From assembly GCA_005281725.1 (NCBI GenBank), contig SSBO01000020.1, positions 1 to 51,915 of the forward strand: a stretch of DNA of 51,915 bases, written 5' to 3'. The position numbers and the translations under genes are program-made. This document shows, piece after piece, positions 19,554 to 33,600 of this stretch; the stretch's first letter is position 1, and the number at the start of each line of letters is the position of its first letter. The notes beneath the pieces were generated by a model, which was not told the origin of the DNA, did not search any database, and saw only the letters and a program-made list of their open reading frames with translations. This DNA comes from Wuchereria bancrofti. Lineage: Eukaryota; Nematoda; Chromadorea; Rhabditida; Onchocercidae.

Positions 19554-20441
19554 TTTACTATATTTTACTACAAAAATTTTACTATTGTATTTTCGCACAT
19601 ATATAATATATATTTTGTTAACTTTCTGACAATTAAATTTTTATTAAAGAAACGAAAACTTTTACAGTAAGAAAAATTTTTCAATTAAATTAATAAAAAT
19701 AATCAAAGATTTCAGCAGCATGTGATCATGTATATATCATAAATTATTCTCCTCAAACTGATGACTAAAAATTTTATATTAACCTTGTAAAAATGCAATT
19801 AAAATATAGTTTTAGTTAAGATAATGATATTTAAAAAAAAACAATAAAATGTAAAATAATTTTAAAGCATTACTTGAAGTGTTCAAAAGAAAGAAGTGAC
19901 GAAAATTTCAAAAAAGGAAAAGTTTGAAAAGTTATGAAGTCCAAGAAACCAGATAATTAGATCATTGATGAAACCGGTTTAACAAAGGTAATTTTTAGCA
20001 AAACGGATTGATGAAAAAAAAATTTTGCTTGAATGCTGGTGTAATTGTTGATATTTTCATAGAATTTCATTAATTCATTAATATAAATTCAACAATGGCA
20101 AGAATTAGACACGATAAACTTAATTAATTTTTTTGATTTAAATCAAATCAATATCTTCTACTAATTAATTAATTAACTAATTAAGCAGTTTGCATTATTA
20201 CTAACATTATGTTACTTTCAATCATTTTCAGCAATAATAACTCTTACATTAAGTAAAGGAATTATTGTTACCTTTACAAAATGCAAAAAAAAAAGAAATA
20301 TTTTAAAGGTTTTTACCTCTTCCCGTTTGTTTAAGTCCAAAGAAAAGACTCAACTCAATTTGTTTTATTCGTCCACATTCGAAATTTTTTTTACTTTAAG
20401 ATGAAATATGTTTGTAGCACTGATTTACACTGATTTTATCA

Positions 20442-20511
20442 TGTTTAACCATTGATCGTTGAATTAATCAATTCAATGTTTAATCATTGATCGTTGAATT
20501 AATCAATTGAA
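20442..20511. repeat. 35-bp tandem duplication
   Basis: Two adjacent copies of TGTTTAAYCATTGATCGTTG followed by AATTAATCAATTSAA, at 20442-20476 and 20477-20511, differ at two positions. Each contains the palindrome-like AATTAATCAATT. Confidence 0.85.
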
Positions 20512-22179
20512 TTTGTCAATTGCATTTATAGTTGTGGAACATATAAAAATGGCTAACACAAACAAATATTTGACCTAAAATAATTCCGATATTAAAAGAT
20601 TGCTGTTATAACGAAAGCATTTTTATAAAATTTATGCAGAAAATATTCTAATTAAAAAATTTCTTCCATTACTAAAAATTAAAATGTTTTTATGAAATAA
20701 TAGTCAGAGAACATCCTAAATGAATAAATGAATAATATCTGAAATTGATGAAATGCATATTAAAAATGATTCATACATATAAATTAGCTGATACATCACA
20801 ATTGTCATAGCATTAAAATTTGAAAAATATTTTTATCATTGAGTTATTTGGTGAAGTTTGGATATTTGTTAAAGATGAAAGCAAAACACTTTAACTTATC
20901 ATTTTATTAGGGGAATGCATACTGCTACTTTCACTGTTATCAATTTTCAAATATTTTAAAAATCAATGATTTATTGGAAGCACAATTACATATCTAATGA
21001 CAAAAGTGACAATGCAAAAATAAAATTTCACTTTTCTTCGCTTATTCTAAGTTGGAAATATAAATGTGTTTATTATTATTATCTCAAAAATTGTTAATTT
21101 TTATTAACCTGTTAATTTTTATTTCAAAAAATACGGTATTTTTTTTCAAAATATATGGACAATAAATAAATGAATGTATATGCGAATTAGGAAGAAAGAT
21201 TATTGCTCTAATTCTTAGATTTTAATTCTAAGTATACACCTAATGAATACATGTTCATTTCATTTCATTTAATGCAAATAAACTTTAGAGAGACTGTCTC
21301 AGAACATTAAAATAATTCAATAGAAAAAAAATAGTGAAAAAACGATGTTTATTTTCTCATTTGTATCATTTTTTCAGTTTTTTTTTTAAATTCAATACTT
21401 ATATATTGTATAAATCAATCTTTTAAACTCTTTAATTATAAATGAAACAGTTGCAATTTTTAAACCATTTCACGAAAAGTACTGCTAACAACAAAACTTT
21501 TTGTTAGTTAAAATGAAAAATGACAATTAGAAGGATTCATGGTATAGTGCATCAATTGGTGTCAGTGACATAATCAATTTAAAAAATGATGCATTTATTA
21601 AAAAAAAAGAATTTTTTTTTTTTTTGAAATCGATTAAAACAAAAATTCGTTGCATTGCACGAACTGAACGCAATTTATACTATTAAAATGAAAATGATAA
21701 TAAATTAATATAAATACATGTTAACAGCAATTATTTCCAAATGAAATTAATAAATAATTATTAAGCTTGTCATATATTTGTTTTATTTGATATTTTGAAA
21801 ATGAGATAAATTTAATATATGTAATTGTATTAATTATTGCAAATAATTACTGAGATGTGCTAAATATAAGATATATAATAAAAAATTAGTTTGGCAGTAT
21901 AATTAGTATAATATATTTAATATTTCTATTTTTCATTATTATCGTACTTTGGCTGAGTTAAAAAAATTGGAATAATTAAAGCACAATTAATTAATTTAAA
22001 GAAATTATTCAGCGTAAAGTCACATGTTGTTTGCATTAATTAATTGTTTGCAATAACTGAGTACATTTTTTTATAATAAACTAATTTTGCTAGAGATGAC
22101 AAAAAAGCAGTAAGCATTTGTTATTCCACGACCATTGATCAAACAGACCACTAGTGATTTATAAAAGAATAAATTTATA

Positions 22180-22400
22180 TTTCAGCATTACAGGTTATCC
22201 TTGCATTATCAATTTTACGAAGGCTCAATATTTCAGCATTATCAGCTTTATGAAGACTAACTGCACCTTACTACAGGTTATCACTTCATATTTCAGGTTA
22301 TCAGTATTTAAGCATTACGAATTTTATCAAAGCCACTGTATCTTGCAGGTTGTCACTTTGTATTTCAGATTATGGCATATCAGTATTTTAACGTTATCAA
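22180..22400. repeat. Degenerate tandem repeat, units ~60-70 bp
   Basis: Blocks of ATATTTCAGCATTATCAG, ATATTTCAGGTTATCAGTAT and GTATTTCAGATTATGGCATA, each followed by a related GCAGGTTGTCACTT-like segment, recur about every 65 bp. The TTTCAG in each unit mimics splice acceptors. Confidence 0.5.
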
Positions 22401-23329
22401 TCATATTAAGCTGATATAGCACTATTTTTAATTAGCTGACATTTCTGAAAATTATTTGAAAAATGAGGGGATGGAATAGAAATGATTTGTAAAAAAGATT
22501 AGAAGTTAGTTGTTGAAAGTTTTAGAGGGAATATTTGAAGGAGAAAAAGATGGAAAATATCTGTACGCAATGGTTGATTCAATTCCCAGAAGTATTACAA
22601 TATTTGAAAAACATTTCTTTTTTTTGTTTTTCATTTTTAACAAATCGAAAAATGAATAAGAAGAATAAAGCAAGAAGTAATTGTTTTTAAGTTTGAGCAT
22701 TATTTTCTTTTCTCATTTACCCGTCTTTTATCTTTACCTATCTCTTAAAATACTTATATTTGCCTGATAAAATATTATTAGACTATTTCTTTTTTAGAAT
22801 TTGCTCACTGTGAATATTTTCGAGAGATTTCAGAAGAAAAAAAAACAGAAGCTTAAATTTTAATTTTTAGCTTATTTTTTGAGCTCAAAAGAAGCAATTT
22901 TATTCATTGATGACGCAGTATTGATGGTAGGTTTATTAGCTATTTGATGTTTTTAAGAAATAGAAATGATAAATTTTATCAAAAAAAACTATGTTACATC
23001 ACGGAGAAAGAATGTAACTAATAAAATTGTAATTGGGTAATTCTCTTCGAAAACACAATTAATAAGCACTGTCTTAGGAGATATCGAGTGAATTTTGCGT
23101 CGAATTTTACACTTTTGGTCTCTTATTTTCAAAATCCGCAGCAAATAAATAATCCAAATCGTACATTAAACTTTGATCACTCAACAGAAAACAGCAAATT
23201 GCAATTAAAACAATTTACGAGATGATAATTTAGCTGAATGAAAAAGTCTTGCTAAATAATAATTTGTTGAAAATATGCTGCAAAATTTTTTAATCAAATT
23301 TGCTGTAAAATTGTGCAATCAATGCTGTA

Positions 23330-23800
23330 GTGCACTTTCTTTCGCGAAAGAGAACGAAACAATCTCCCAAAAAATAGTTAAGCAAATATGCCACTCTTAA
23401 TTCATAAAAACGACTGACAAAATTGGTTAAAAGCCTTTCGGAAAATGTAATATTCACGAGTGGACATTGTCCATAATGAGCAGATTGTTATTGATAATAA
23501 TGTAAAGTAGGGAATAATTGTATTATATTTCAGGTGAATTAATCAATAAATATAAATTTGTTTGTGCTATTACTTTTTGAAAAGTAGATAGTTCTCGAAG
23601 TATTCTTAGAGGGTATTTCACTTAAAAAATGTGTAAGCGAGAAAGATCAGAATGCAACGAAAGAAAAAACTATCATTTATCTTTTTTTCATCTTCTTTTT
23701 GACTTCTTCCATTTTTTCTTTTATAAAAAAATTTATAGAACGAATAATACTTTGGGATTTAATCATTTTAATACAAATACATTTGTCCTCCTATCCAAAA
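23330..23800. repeat. Dispersed repeat, copy A
   Basis: Shares with copy B at 24558-24890, in the same order, TTTCTTTCgCGAAAGA, GGACATTGTCCATAATgAGC AGATTGTTATT, a CGAAGTATT block, and AATAATACTTTGGGATTTAA TC followed by TACAAATACATTTGTC. The copies differ by substitutions and indels, and copy A is longer. Confidence 0.65.
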
Positions 23801-24557
23801 ATGATAAAATTTTATTAACAAATTTAATCGTATTCAATTCATTTTTAAAACAAAAATTACCATTAGGTGATATTATGCTTATTAAATTGATCTTTTATCT
23901 CACAAGTAATATTTTTTTTAACAATTATAAGTGTATATGTTAACATTGAAATGATATTCAGAAGAGGAAACGATAAACCGTAGACAATATTCATCATTTT
24001 CAGTTAATTTCAACTGTATGAGAATGTATTATCCATCATAAAAGATTAAAGCCCATCATAAACAGAAACTCTATAAGATTAAAGTCCATTGGCTTTAGTC
24101 TTTTGACTAGGCTCACTTTGATAAATTAATATTATATTTCATAAAAATATGATCCCCAAATGCTGACAAAATTAGAAAATGATGATTCATTAGCATTGTT
24201 TTACCACTTTGAATTAATTTTTACTCCAAAAGTAACCACTGATTAAATGAAATATCCATCCACCAGTGTTGATCTCACATCTAACAAGTAGCACCATCTC
24301 ATAATTTAAATTATAAAACACGAATATCAAAGTGCTAATAAAGTTTCGAAATAATAATTATTTTATCATTTTGAATTAATTTTTACTCTAGAAATATCAT
24401 TGACATCTTTTTACCATTTTAACCCAATATTGCATCAATTAGACATGACCTTCACGTTATCAAATTATTATATTTAATACGACAATAATATTATTTAATC
24501 AATTTAATCATTAATATTATTTTATCATTTTTGAAAATTGTACTACCGATATTATAA

Positions 24558-24890
24558 TAGCAGTTTCTTTCCCGAAAGATAAAAATGGACATTGTCCATA
24601 ATAGGAAGATTGTTATTCCGCAATGATATAAAGGAAGAAATAATTTTCTTATTCTTCAAGCAAACTAAGTTCGAAGTATTGTTAACATGTAAGTGTTATG
24701 CCTGGAAGATAGGTAAAGGAAGAAGAAAAGAATTAAAAAAAATAAAGAAAAAACTAGTAAAAGAAGACATTCATCCGTATTTTTTTCGTTTTCTTTTTCA
24801 TTTTCATTCGGCTTTTTTTTATAAATTCAGAATAATACTTTTGGGAATTAATCCATTTCAGTACAAATACATTTGTCTTTCTATTCATTT
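24558..24890. repeat. Dispersed repeat, copy B
   Basis: Direct-orientation partner of copy A, 1.1-1.25 kb away, with the same ordered blocks. GGACATTGTCC is itself a perfect-ended palindrome in both copies. No coding potential was recognised. Confidence 0.65.
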
Positions 24891-26139
24891 CTTTCCCAAA
24901 TAAGTGGACAGTTAACTTTCACTTATTTCGATATTGTGTGTGGAATCTTTTTTTTCCTTCTCACCTGTTTGTAAGAGTTAAAATGAAGAATTACTTTCGA
25001 TTTAAATACTTCATTCTTTTTTTTAATATTTATATTTATTTTTTACAATTTCTTTTCATCATTTTTTTCCTTTCTTATTTCCTTTCAATTTTTAAATTTC
25101 TTTCACTTCATTCATACTAATTTAAGCAATCTAATTGCGTCATCAATTTAAGTGCTTGCTTTAATTTGCTTGCTTAAATGATTTTTTTTATTTAACGGAT
25201 CATCAACAGAATAATACAATAAGCATGTCACAATATGCAAAGAATGTAATTTTTAATAAAATTTGAAAAACACTTTCTTTTTACTTGTAAAACGTAGGGA
25301 AAAATTAAATTTAAGATGAAATAATATTGGGAAAATTTTAAATATGTCGGTATTATTATGATATTTGTCTAATTAATATTTAATTTTTTGTCATTAATCA
25401 ATATACAGAAATATGTTTCTTTTTTAAAAAGATTTCTTTCTTTTTTTGACAAAGTTAAGTTTATTTTGATAGAATACACTGATAAAGGATAAGTTAGATA
25501 AGCGATAAAGCACACTGATAAAGTATATTAGTGAACAATTGTGGCCAACTTTACATATATATCCCATTTGGCCATTTTATTGATTATTCAATGGCATAAG
25601 ATGGTGAGAGTTTACTTGGCTTATCGTTGTAAAATCTGTCATAATGCTTCATAGTACTCTCTATTATATCATATTTAAAAAAAGGAAAAAAAGAAAATGA
25701 TTAATGATTATAGCTATTGATAATTTTGCTAACAACTGTATTAGTTCAAATAATTTGACTTGATTGATAGCATCATTAGGCATTTTTCAGATTTTAAGAG
25801 AATGTTAGATTTAAAATTGAGTTATTGGAACATAAATTATGTTGGTCAATAGAAATGGTTAATAGGAATTGCTAAGATTATTCTGATTTGTATTTATTTA
25901 CATTTGTAGTTAAGTAAATTGTCAGTACATTAAGATTAAAGTATATATTTTTTCTCTCTTAATCGTTCTATGTGCACAGCAATAGGCATTATTTAATGAG
26001 AAGTTATTGTATTCATTTATTTTTAAATTGGTGCTATTACATTTAATTCATACTTTGTTAATAATTGTTCTCGAAAAAGAAGGCTAAAATGGACTTTTTG
26101 AAAGTGAACTTTAGGCTGAAAATGACAAAAAAATATATT

Positions 26140-26430
26140 TGGAGCTGAGTTTTATAGTTATATATTTTTATATTGTTAAATTCGGAGTGGGATTTTATAG
26201 TTGTATTCAGAGTTGTGTCATATAATTGTATTTAAAGATAGGATTTTATAATGTTACATAGTTATATTTAAAGTTAGGATTTTATAATTACGTCTTAACT
26301 GACAATCTAAATTCATAACTACGAACGAATTTCACAGAAATTACAAATTATATAGCTATATTGAGAGTAAGATTTCATAGTTATATATTTTTCTATATAA
26401 TTGTATTTAGGGTGAAATTTTGTAGTTATA
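26140..26430. repeat. Degenerate tandem repeat around TTATAGTTATAT
   Basis: Units related to GGATTTTATAGTTRTATTTA, followed by AAGTTRG, recur with variable 25-45 bp spacing (26148, 26190, 26230, 26275, 26370, 26415). The order is clear but divergence is high. Confidence 0.5.
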
Positions 26431-27609
26431 TATGTATTTTTGAATGATTACTTAAGAAATGTGAGGAGTACGACATGAAAGATAAAGTTAAAAGTTAAAA
26501 TCTCATTATCACAGCTAATTTTTGCTGATGTTTAGTTTATAGAGAAAGGGAGGAATAGATGAAAAGTGTGGAAGGTATGAAAAATTTTAAGCTCTATGTA
26601 AGCCTGAAGCTATCATTCATTTCTTTTATTTCGTCCATTTAGTAAAGGTGTTATACAGCTAAGCAGTTGCTAGTTAGTCTATAGACGAGGTTTTATTTTA
26701 ATTTCAAATGTCAATCGATATTTCAGTATTTAGCAATTGATATTATCATTGTTATTATTTCCTGTCTTTTCATTTAACAAACAAATTGATTCTAAAATTT
26801 TTATATTTCTTATATCTTAATGTATTTTAATGCTATAAGTGATACTAATTCATTCGTAATTTACAATTAGTTTCAATTTCGAACTAGAAAAATCTAAAAA
26901 TTTTTGTTTTTGCATATTTTTGTAGTAAATTTTTGTTTTCATGTTTATTCAACACAACATTACGTCGTTTCAGTTTCAACTATTTGTTCTGTCAACCGTA
27001 GCTATTATTAGCTGTGAAATGTGAAAAGTAAATAATGTCTGGAAGAAGTAATGAAGGTATCATTAATTAATTGACTAATTCATTCACTAATTACCTGATT
27101 TACTTAAAAAGTATATAGCATTATGCCGCTGTTCAATTCTATCTTACCACTTAGAATTACTTTATGAAATTTTCACATTTTGAGCATATTATGTTGATTT
27201 GAACAAGTATTAAAATTTTGTTCATTTTAAATCGTTTTAAAATTAATTACTGATAAAAATAAAATTAATTATATTTAATAGAATGCTTAAAAAGTTTTTG
27301 AATTAATTTTTGCTTGTGCCATTTGAGAAAAAAAACCTTTTCTTTTTAAAATCAACATTTTTTCGAATAATTAAACTTTTAAGTTAAACTTTCTAGAGTC
27401 AGAAAATTTTTTTTCTTCGAAAAAAAGTTAGATAAAACTTGAATTTAAGAATTGGATGATGAAAGGATTTTTATTGTTAATGCTAGGCAATAAACAAGAT
27501 TATGACTATATAACTTTTAATCAGTGATAAGCCAAAAAGATTGAAGATTTACAAACTTACTTGATTTAAGTCTATTCAATCAAGTAGACTTAAAAAATGG
27601 CATTTGTGT

Positions 27610-27619
27610 AATTTTTTAG
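27610..27619 (+). promoter_or_regulatory. Likely trans-splice acceptor of the M28B peptidase gene
   Basis: AATTTTTTAG ends at 27619, 23 bases before the ATG at 27643. An ATG-TGA pair at 27630-27635 in the short leader could act as a minimal upstream reading frame. No coding sequence precedes the acceptor in frame. Confidence 0.5.
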
Positions 27620-27642
27620 CAAATAATTTATGTGATCGAACA

Positions 27643-30600
27643 ATGTTAAAAGCAATTTCATTACTTGGAATTGGCTTTATGTCTATTTTTCTCGTCGGTT
27701 TCCTTGGCGTTTACCATAATTCACATTCAATAAAAGCAGCCAAATTTAAAATTACTTCAAAAGGTTCATTAAATTTATTCTATTTCATTTTTATAAGTAT
27801 ATGAATCGTATTAAACACTGTTGCGAATGAAATTTGCTTAACAAATTTGCAATTTATTTTTAAAGTGATATTTTTATATTGCTTATTCTAGCACAAATTT
27901 TGTTTATTAAAATCAAAACTAAAACATTCAGAAATGATTATTTAGTTGTTAAATCAATACAGTTAACACAATTGCAAATTGATTATTATAAATAATGAAA
28001 GTATAACGATGAATGATAACGATTAATTATTATAATAGTAATAAAATGCAATAAAATATGCTTATTTTATAAAATTAATATTTGATAGTGATGAAATATA
28101 ATCGGATATATATTCATATAAATTTATATTACAAATAAGAATTGCTAGAATTTAACAAAATAATTCAATTAATAATTTCAGATAATTATCCAAGTATGAT
28201 TGATATTTTACTATCGAATATAAATGGTCGTGAAATTGCTAAAAATTTACGATCCTTCACTACTTTACCCCATTCAGCTGGAACAAAAGCTAATGCTAAA
28301 GTAGCTGAAAAGATATCAAAACTTTGGAAAGTTAATGGTTTAGAAGGTAAAGTATTTTTTCAATTAATTTTAACTGGTCATTAGAAATTTTAATGATGTA
28401 AAGAAATGAAACAAATACCAATTTTAAATTATATTTTCGAAATTGTGATGAAAAAAAAAATAAAGTAGCATAAAAATTAAAAAAAAAAAAGATGAAGCAG
28501 ATTATAATGCTTTTAATAAGCTAGTTGATAAATATTTTAGATGTTCATTACGTGAAATATGACGTCCTTCTATCCTATCCTGATTATAACAAACCTAATC
28601 ATTTGCGCATATTAGATGAAAATGAAAAAATTTTATATACAACAAAAGGCATCAGTCCACCATTGATACCAAAAGAACAAAGTGCTGAAGGTTGTTTAAT
28701 TTATTCATTTTTAGCAAATTAATTTGCTTAAAATGCATCTTTATGCATAAAAAGCATGGTTTTTTGAGCAAAAATACTACGTATGCATCATTAACTTCAA
28801 AAAAGCAATGACCTTAAACCTCATAAAATTTATGCAATGTAAACAAAACCACTTTTCAAATCAATTGCATTTGAAATATTTTTTTTTATTGTTGTTGAAA
28901 TTAAAAATTATTGAAATTTAATAAACACAACTATTTATTGGATTTGAAATTTACTAATCACAATTATTTATTCGAAATAAGAAATAATATTAATATTAAA
29001 ATAGGAGCTGGAATACAGTGGTTAGCTTATTCCGCAAATGGCACTATTCGCGGACAAATTATTTATTGTCATTTTGGACGAAAGGAAGATTTTGAACGTT
29101 TAAATTATTATGGTATCGATCCTAAGGTTAAAAATATTTTGCTTATTAGATTTATGATATATCATAAAATGTATGCATTATAAATAAATCCATTTTTTTA
29201 AAATTAATTCCATTCAAAAATTGTAAATGAAGAAAAAAGTATTTTAATTCTTTCATTTTCTTGCAATGTAATCTAAAAAAAAAGCTATCATTTATAATTT
29301 ATTAATTTTTCTTCCTTTAAAAATCCTTGTATCACCGAATGTTTAATGAATATTTAATATTGATTTTATAATATTTACTAGGGTAAAATAGCAATGATGA
29401 GATATGGGAAAATATTTCGAGGTGATAAAATATGGAATGCTGAAATGGCTGGTGCCATTGGTGCTATTTTATTTTCGGATCCTTTTGAAGTAGCACGAGA
29501 TGGTATAAAAAAAGGTTTTCGTTCTTTTGTTTTTTTTTTTTTAAATTTTATCACAATTTCAGTTTATTATTATTATTAGTAATTAGCATAATATAGCCAC
29601 CGCATCATTTTATATGATTATTTTAGTTTATCACTTAGCTAAAAGCTTAACTTTTAACAAGCAAACACTGTGGAAGAGAAAAACTGCATTTATTTTAAAA
29701 AAAAAAAGTATTTAGAAAGTACTGCAATAAATGAATAGAAATTAATTAGAATGAATTTTAAAAATTTGAAATTCAAAAATGGAGAAGAAAAAAGAAATTT
29801 TTGAAATTTATTTCAATTAATTCCTCATCGTATTACAAAAGAATAGCAAAAATTTTTCTTTTTCACATTTCTTCAATACTAGTAGTTAATTTATTATTGC
29901 TAGTGCTATTATTAAATATTATAATTTAGCCATTACACATCTATTTGATCATTATAATTTATCGTTCTATTTAATAAATTGAATTTCAAATTTTCTTTTT
30001 TTAATTTTTTCTGTTTATTTAATTTTCAGAAAATGTATACCCAAACACTGAATGGTTGCCAAACGTTGGTGTACAACGTGGTAGTATTATGCATGGTAGA
30101 GGTGATCCGCTTTCGCCATTATATCCATCAAAAAAGAATTTGTATCGCTCAAAAACTATCAAAGAAGTATTTTTAATTAAATTTTGATAAGTGGTAAATC
30201 AAACAAGCAATATCAAATGATTTCAAACATTTTCAAAATTTATTCCAGATTATTATATTGCTAGTGAATATTCGAATTGAAATTTTATAATTCATAAAGT
30301 TTATACTAGAAGTTTTTTTGCTTACCAGAAAATTTCTTCGACGATTTTTATAGTTTTTGCTATGTTATAATTTAATTTTGATAAATTTCACTTAAACTTG
30401 AGTTAGGGTCAATTTTTATAAAGTCAGACTTGAAATCATAAGAAATCTTAGCAATCTTAATATAGTAAAAACTAAATTATCACGTACAATATACAATTTA
30501 AATACCACTTTCTTTTGTTTTTTTTTTTGATGCAAAATAATTTTTGAAATTTTGTTAATTAATATATAAAATAACATAATTGATATTTTATAGCATAAAG

Positions 30601-33600
30601 AAAATATTGGAAGAAAATAACAAATTATCTAATTTATTTATAAAACAACATAATTCATAATATTCTATTATTGCATACCTATGATAAGTTTTTTTTTAGA
30701 TTTTAGCATCAGAAGTTTTTGATTTTACTATTAAAAGTTTTATACATTTTCTTAAAATTTTTAAACTTTACTTTTGAATTGCTACTTTTGGTTTTTTAGT
30801 TATGAAAATAAAAAATTACTTTACATTTCAGGCTATGACTGATCATGTGATACCAACAATACCAGTATTACCATTAAGTTATTCGGATGCTTATCAGGTA
30901 CTCTCATACATGCGTGGTTTTGTAGCACCATTTGATTGGCAAGGTGGCATTAATACAACTTATTATCTTGGACCTGATATGAAAGAAAATAATAAAATTG
31001 AAATTACTGTTCATTCGTCATTGGAAATCAGGTATTTTAAGCATCACAGTAAAGAGATTTTTAATTTTAATAATATGTGAAAATTTTTGAATTTTGAATT
31101 TATTCATTTTTTATTATTTTTAATATATATATATATAGTTTTTTTTTTCTATTTCTTCTTTAATCAGTTAATTAATTTCAACATTTTACTATTTTTTCAC
31201 AATTATTTGATTAATTTTATATAAATATATATAAATGTGCAAATGTTGCAGAACAATTCGAAATGTGATAGGATATATTCGTGGTACAACAGATCCTGAT
31301 AAGTATGTTATCTTAGGTAATCACTATGATGCTTGGATTTATGGTGCATTAGATCCGAATAGCGGTACAGCGATACTAGGTGAAGTTGCAAGAGGTATTG
31401 TACAAACGATGAAAATAACAAATTGGAGACCAGGTAAATTATCACTTATCATATTTTTTTTTGCAATAATATCAGGAACAAATGATGGGTAACTTATCAC
31501 ATTTTTCTAGCAATATTATCATAAATGAATGATGATATTAATTATTGCATATTGTTAGAGTAACTATTTAATTTGAATACTACTAATTTAATATATTTAA
31601 AAATTTACAATTTATTCTACCGTATTTTCAAGTTTTATTACAGATTATAACATTTGATATAATTTAAATACATTATCATGACTAAATCTCAGAATAAAAT
31701 TTCCAACGAAAATGCTAGTAATTATATTTATAAATGATTGAAATTAAATATATGCAGCAAGGACAATTATATTTTGTAATTGGGATGCTGAAGAATATGG
31801 CTTAATTGGTTCAACAGAATTTGTCGAAGAATATGCAAATTTATTAAGTCAACGAACAGTAGCATATTTTAATGTGGATAATATAAACTCCAATCATTCT
31901 TTGTTCGATTTTTTTTGCAATTTATTTTAGATTCATTTCATTTCAATTTTTAAGGATCCTTTTCAGGATCCTTCTTTTTCTCAATAAAAACAACTTTAAA
32001 AAACATTTTTATCAGAAGATCAATGAAATCTATTGCCATTTTAATTAGCGGAAAATTTTTTCATTGAATTCATTCATTTAAAAATAAAATAGAAAATTTA
32101 AGTTGTTTTACTATATTTAAGTTGTTTTGTTTTACTTTTAATATATAAATATTAAATAGTTTAATCATCTGTTAAGATATTTAAACTATTGGACAAACAA
32201 AATAAAAATTTACGGACCATTATGATCAATATTAATGCAATTATTCGTTCATTAATTTTAGAAATTTTAGTTAAAGTAATGATCATAGCAGTTTAAAAAA
32301 AATTAAAGCACGATATTTTAAATTTTTAAATGATACTTATAGGCATGTGAATACGGTACCTACGTTATATCAATTTATGGCAGAAATATCGAAATTAATT
32401 CCAAATCCAAAGGAATCAGAAAAAAAAAGTGGTAGAAAAACTCTTTACGATACCTGGTCGGTGTTTATTTATTTTTAATCATTTTTCTTGTTTTTTCTTT
32501 TTTTTTAGTTTAAACAAAAAAAAAAAAATTGGACGTTTTTTACAAGTTATTTCTTTTTGAATTATATTTCTAAAATACAAATAATATTTTAAGATGAAAT
32601 TTCAATATAATTAGTAATAAGAAAAAAAAGAAAAGATAGGATATCTCTTCATGTCATGTTATTAGTCAACTATTCAGATTTGAGTCAGAAAATGAAGAAA
32701 AAAACAAATTTGATAATTTCAAAAATGATTCAACTACAGTTACAGGTTTAAAACTTTTCCAAGTGATATTAGTTTTTTGCCGGATATACCATCAATGCCA
32801 ATTCCGGGAGGTGAGAGTGATCATGTAGCATTTTTGAATTATCTTGGCATACCTGTTGCCGATATCTCTTACAAGTATGAGCTAAAAATTATTTATTATC
32901 TTTTAGTGTAAAGTAATTTAAAGAATTAAATCAAATTGATTTTGATTAAAATTTGTTTCAAAATTGCAATTGAAAAGAATGATTGATGTATTTTAACATT
33001 TTGTCATATTTTTTTCTTTTCATCGTTTTATTATTTGCCAATTAAACTTTGTATTTTTCTGCGATTATTTGGAAATAATACGAATTCAAAAAATTTTTTT
33101 TAAAAAAATACCAATGAGTTTATTTTTATTTTTTAAATATTTTATTAATAAAATATTTCAGGAATAAGACATCATATAGTAATTATCCATTGTATCATTC
33201 ACTGTATGAGACAGCATTCGCAAATGAGCACATCATTGATACGAATAATTTAGCGGTTAGCAAAAAAAAATTTTTTTTCATTAACAAATAATTCAATTTA
33301 TATTTTAGTTAAAGTAATAACTTTCAATTTTGACCTTTAACACCAAGTGTATTAATTTTAGTTAAAATGGAGTGAATATTTGATATGAGAGTGATATGGA
33401 TTTTATCTTTAATTGGTAACTTTCAATTTTAACCTTTAACCCCAACTGTATTATTTGATAAATTCAACAATTAATTTGTTTCATTTTAATAATTTATATA
33501 TTTGATTTTTTTTAAAGAAAGAAAAATATTTAATATTCATTGTATAACTGCTATTATTAGTGACATTGTTAAAAAATATTCAAATCAAACAGTTTAAATA

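Larger units (their letters stand above)
19554..27610. other. About 8 kb without a recognisable gene
   Basis: Strongly AT-rich with long homopolymers. Open frames here (for example 22154-22414, 23629-23943, 24592-24903, 24938-25120) are biased to Phe/Lys/Ile/Asn, lack family motifs and splice support, and several coincide with repeats. Identified structure is limited to the repeats at 20442-20511, about 22180-22400, 23330-23800/24558-24890 and about 26140-26430. Regulatory sequence for the peptidase gene at 27.6 kb may lie at the right end, but I see no defined element. Confidence 0.5.

Noticed and set aside
24938..25120. Plus-strand open frame with hydrophobic stretches resembling a membrane protein.
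   Set aside because: Composition is nearly all Phe, Leu, Ile and Tyr from poly-T runs; no homology or splice support.
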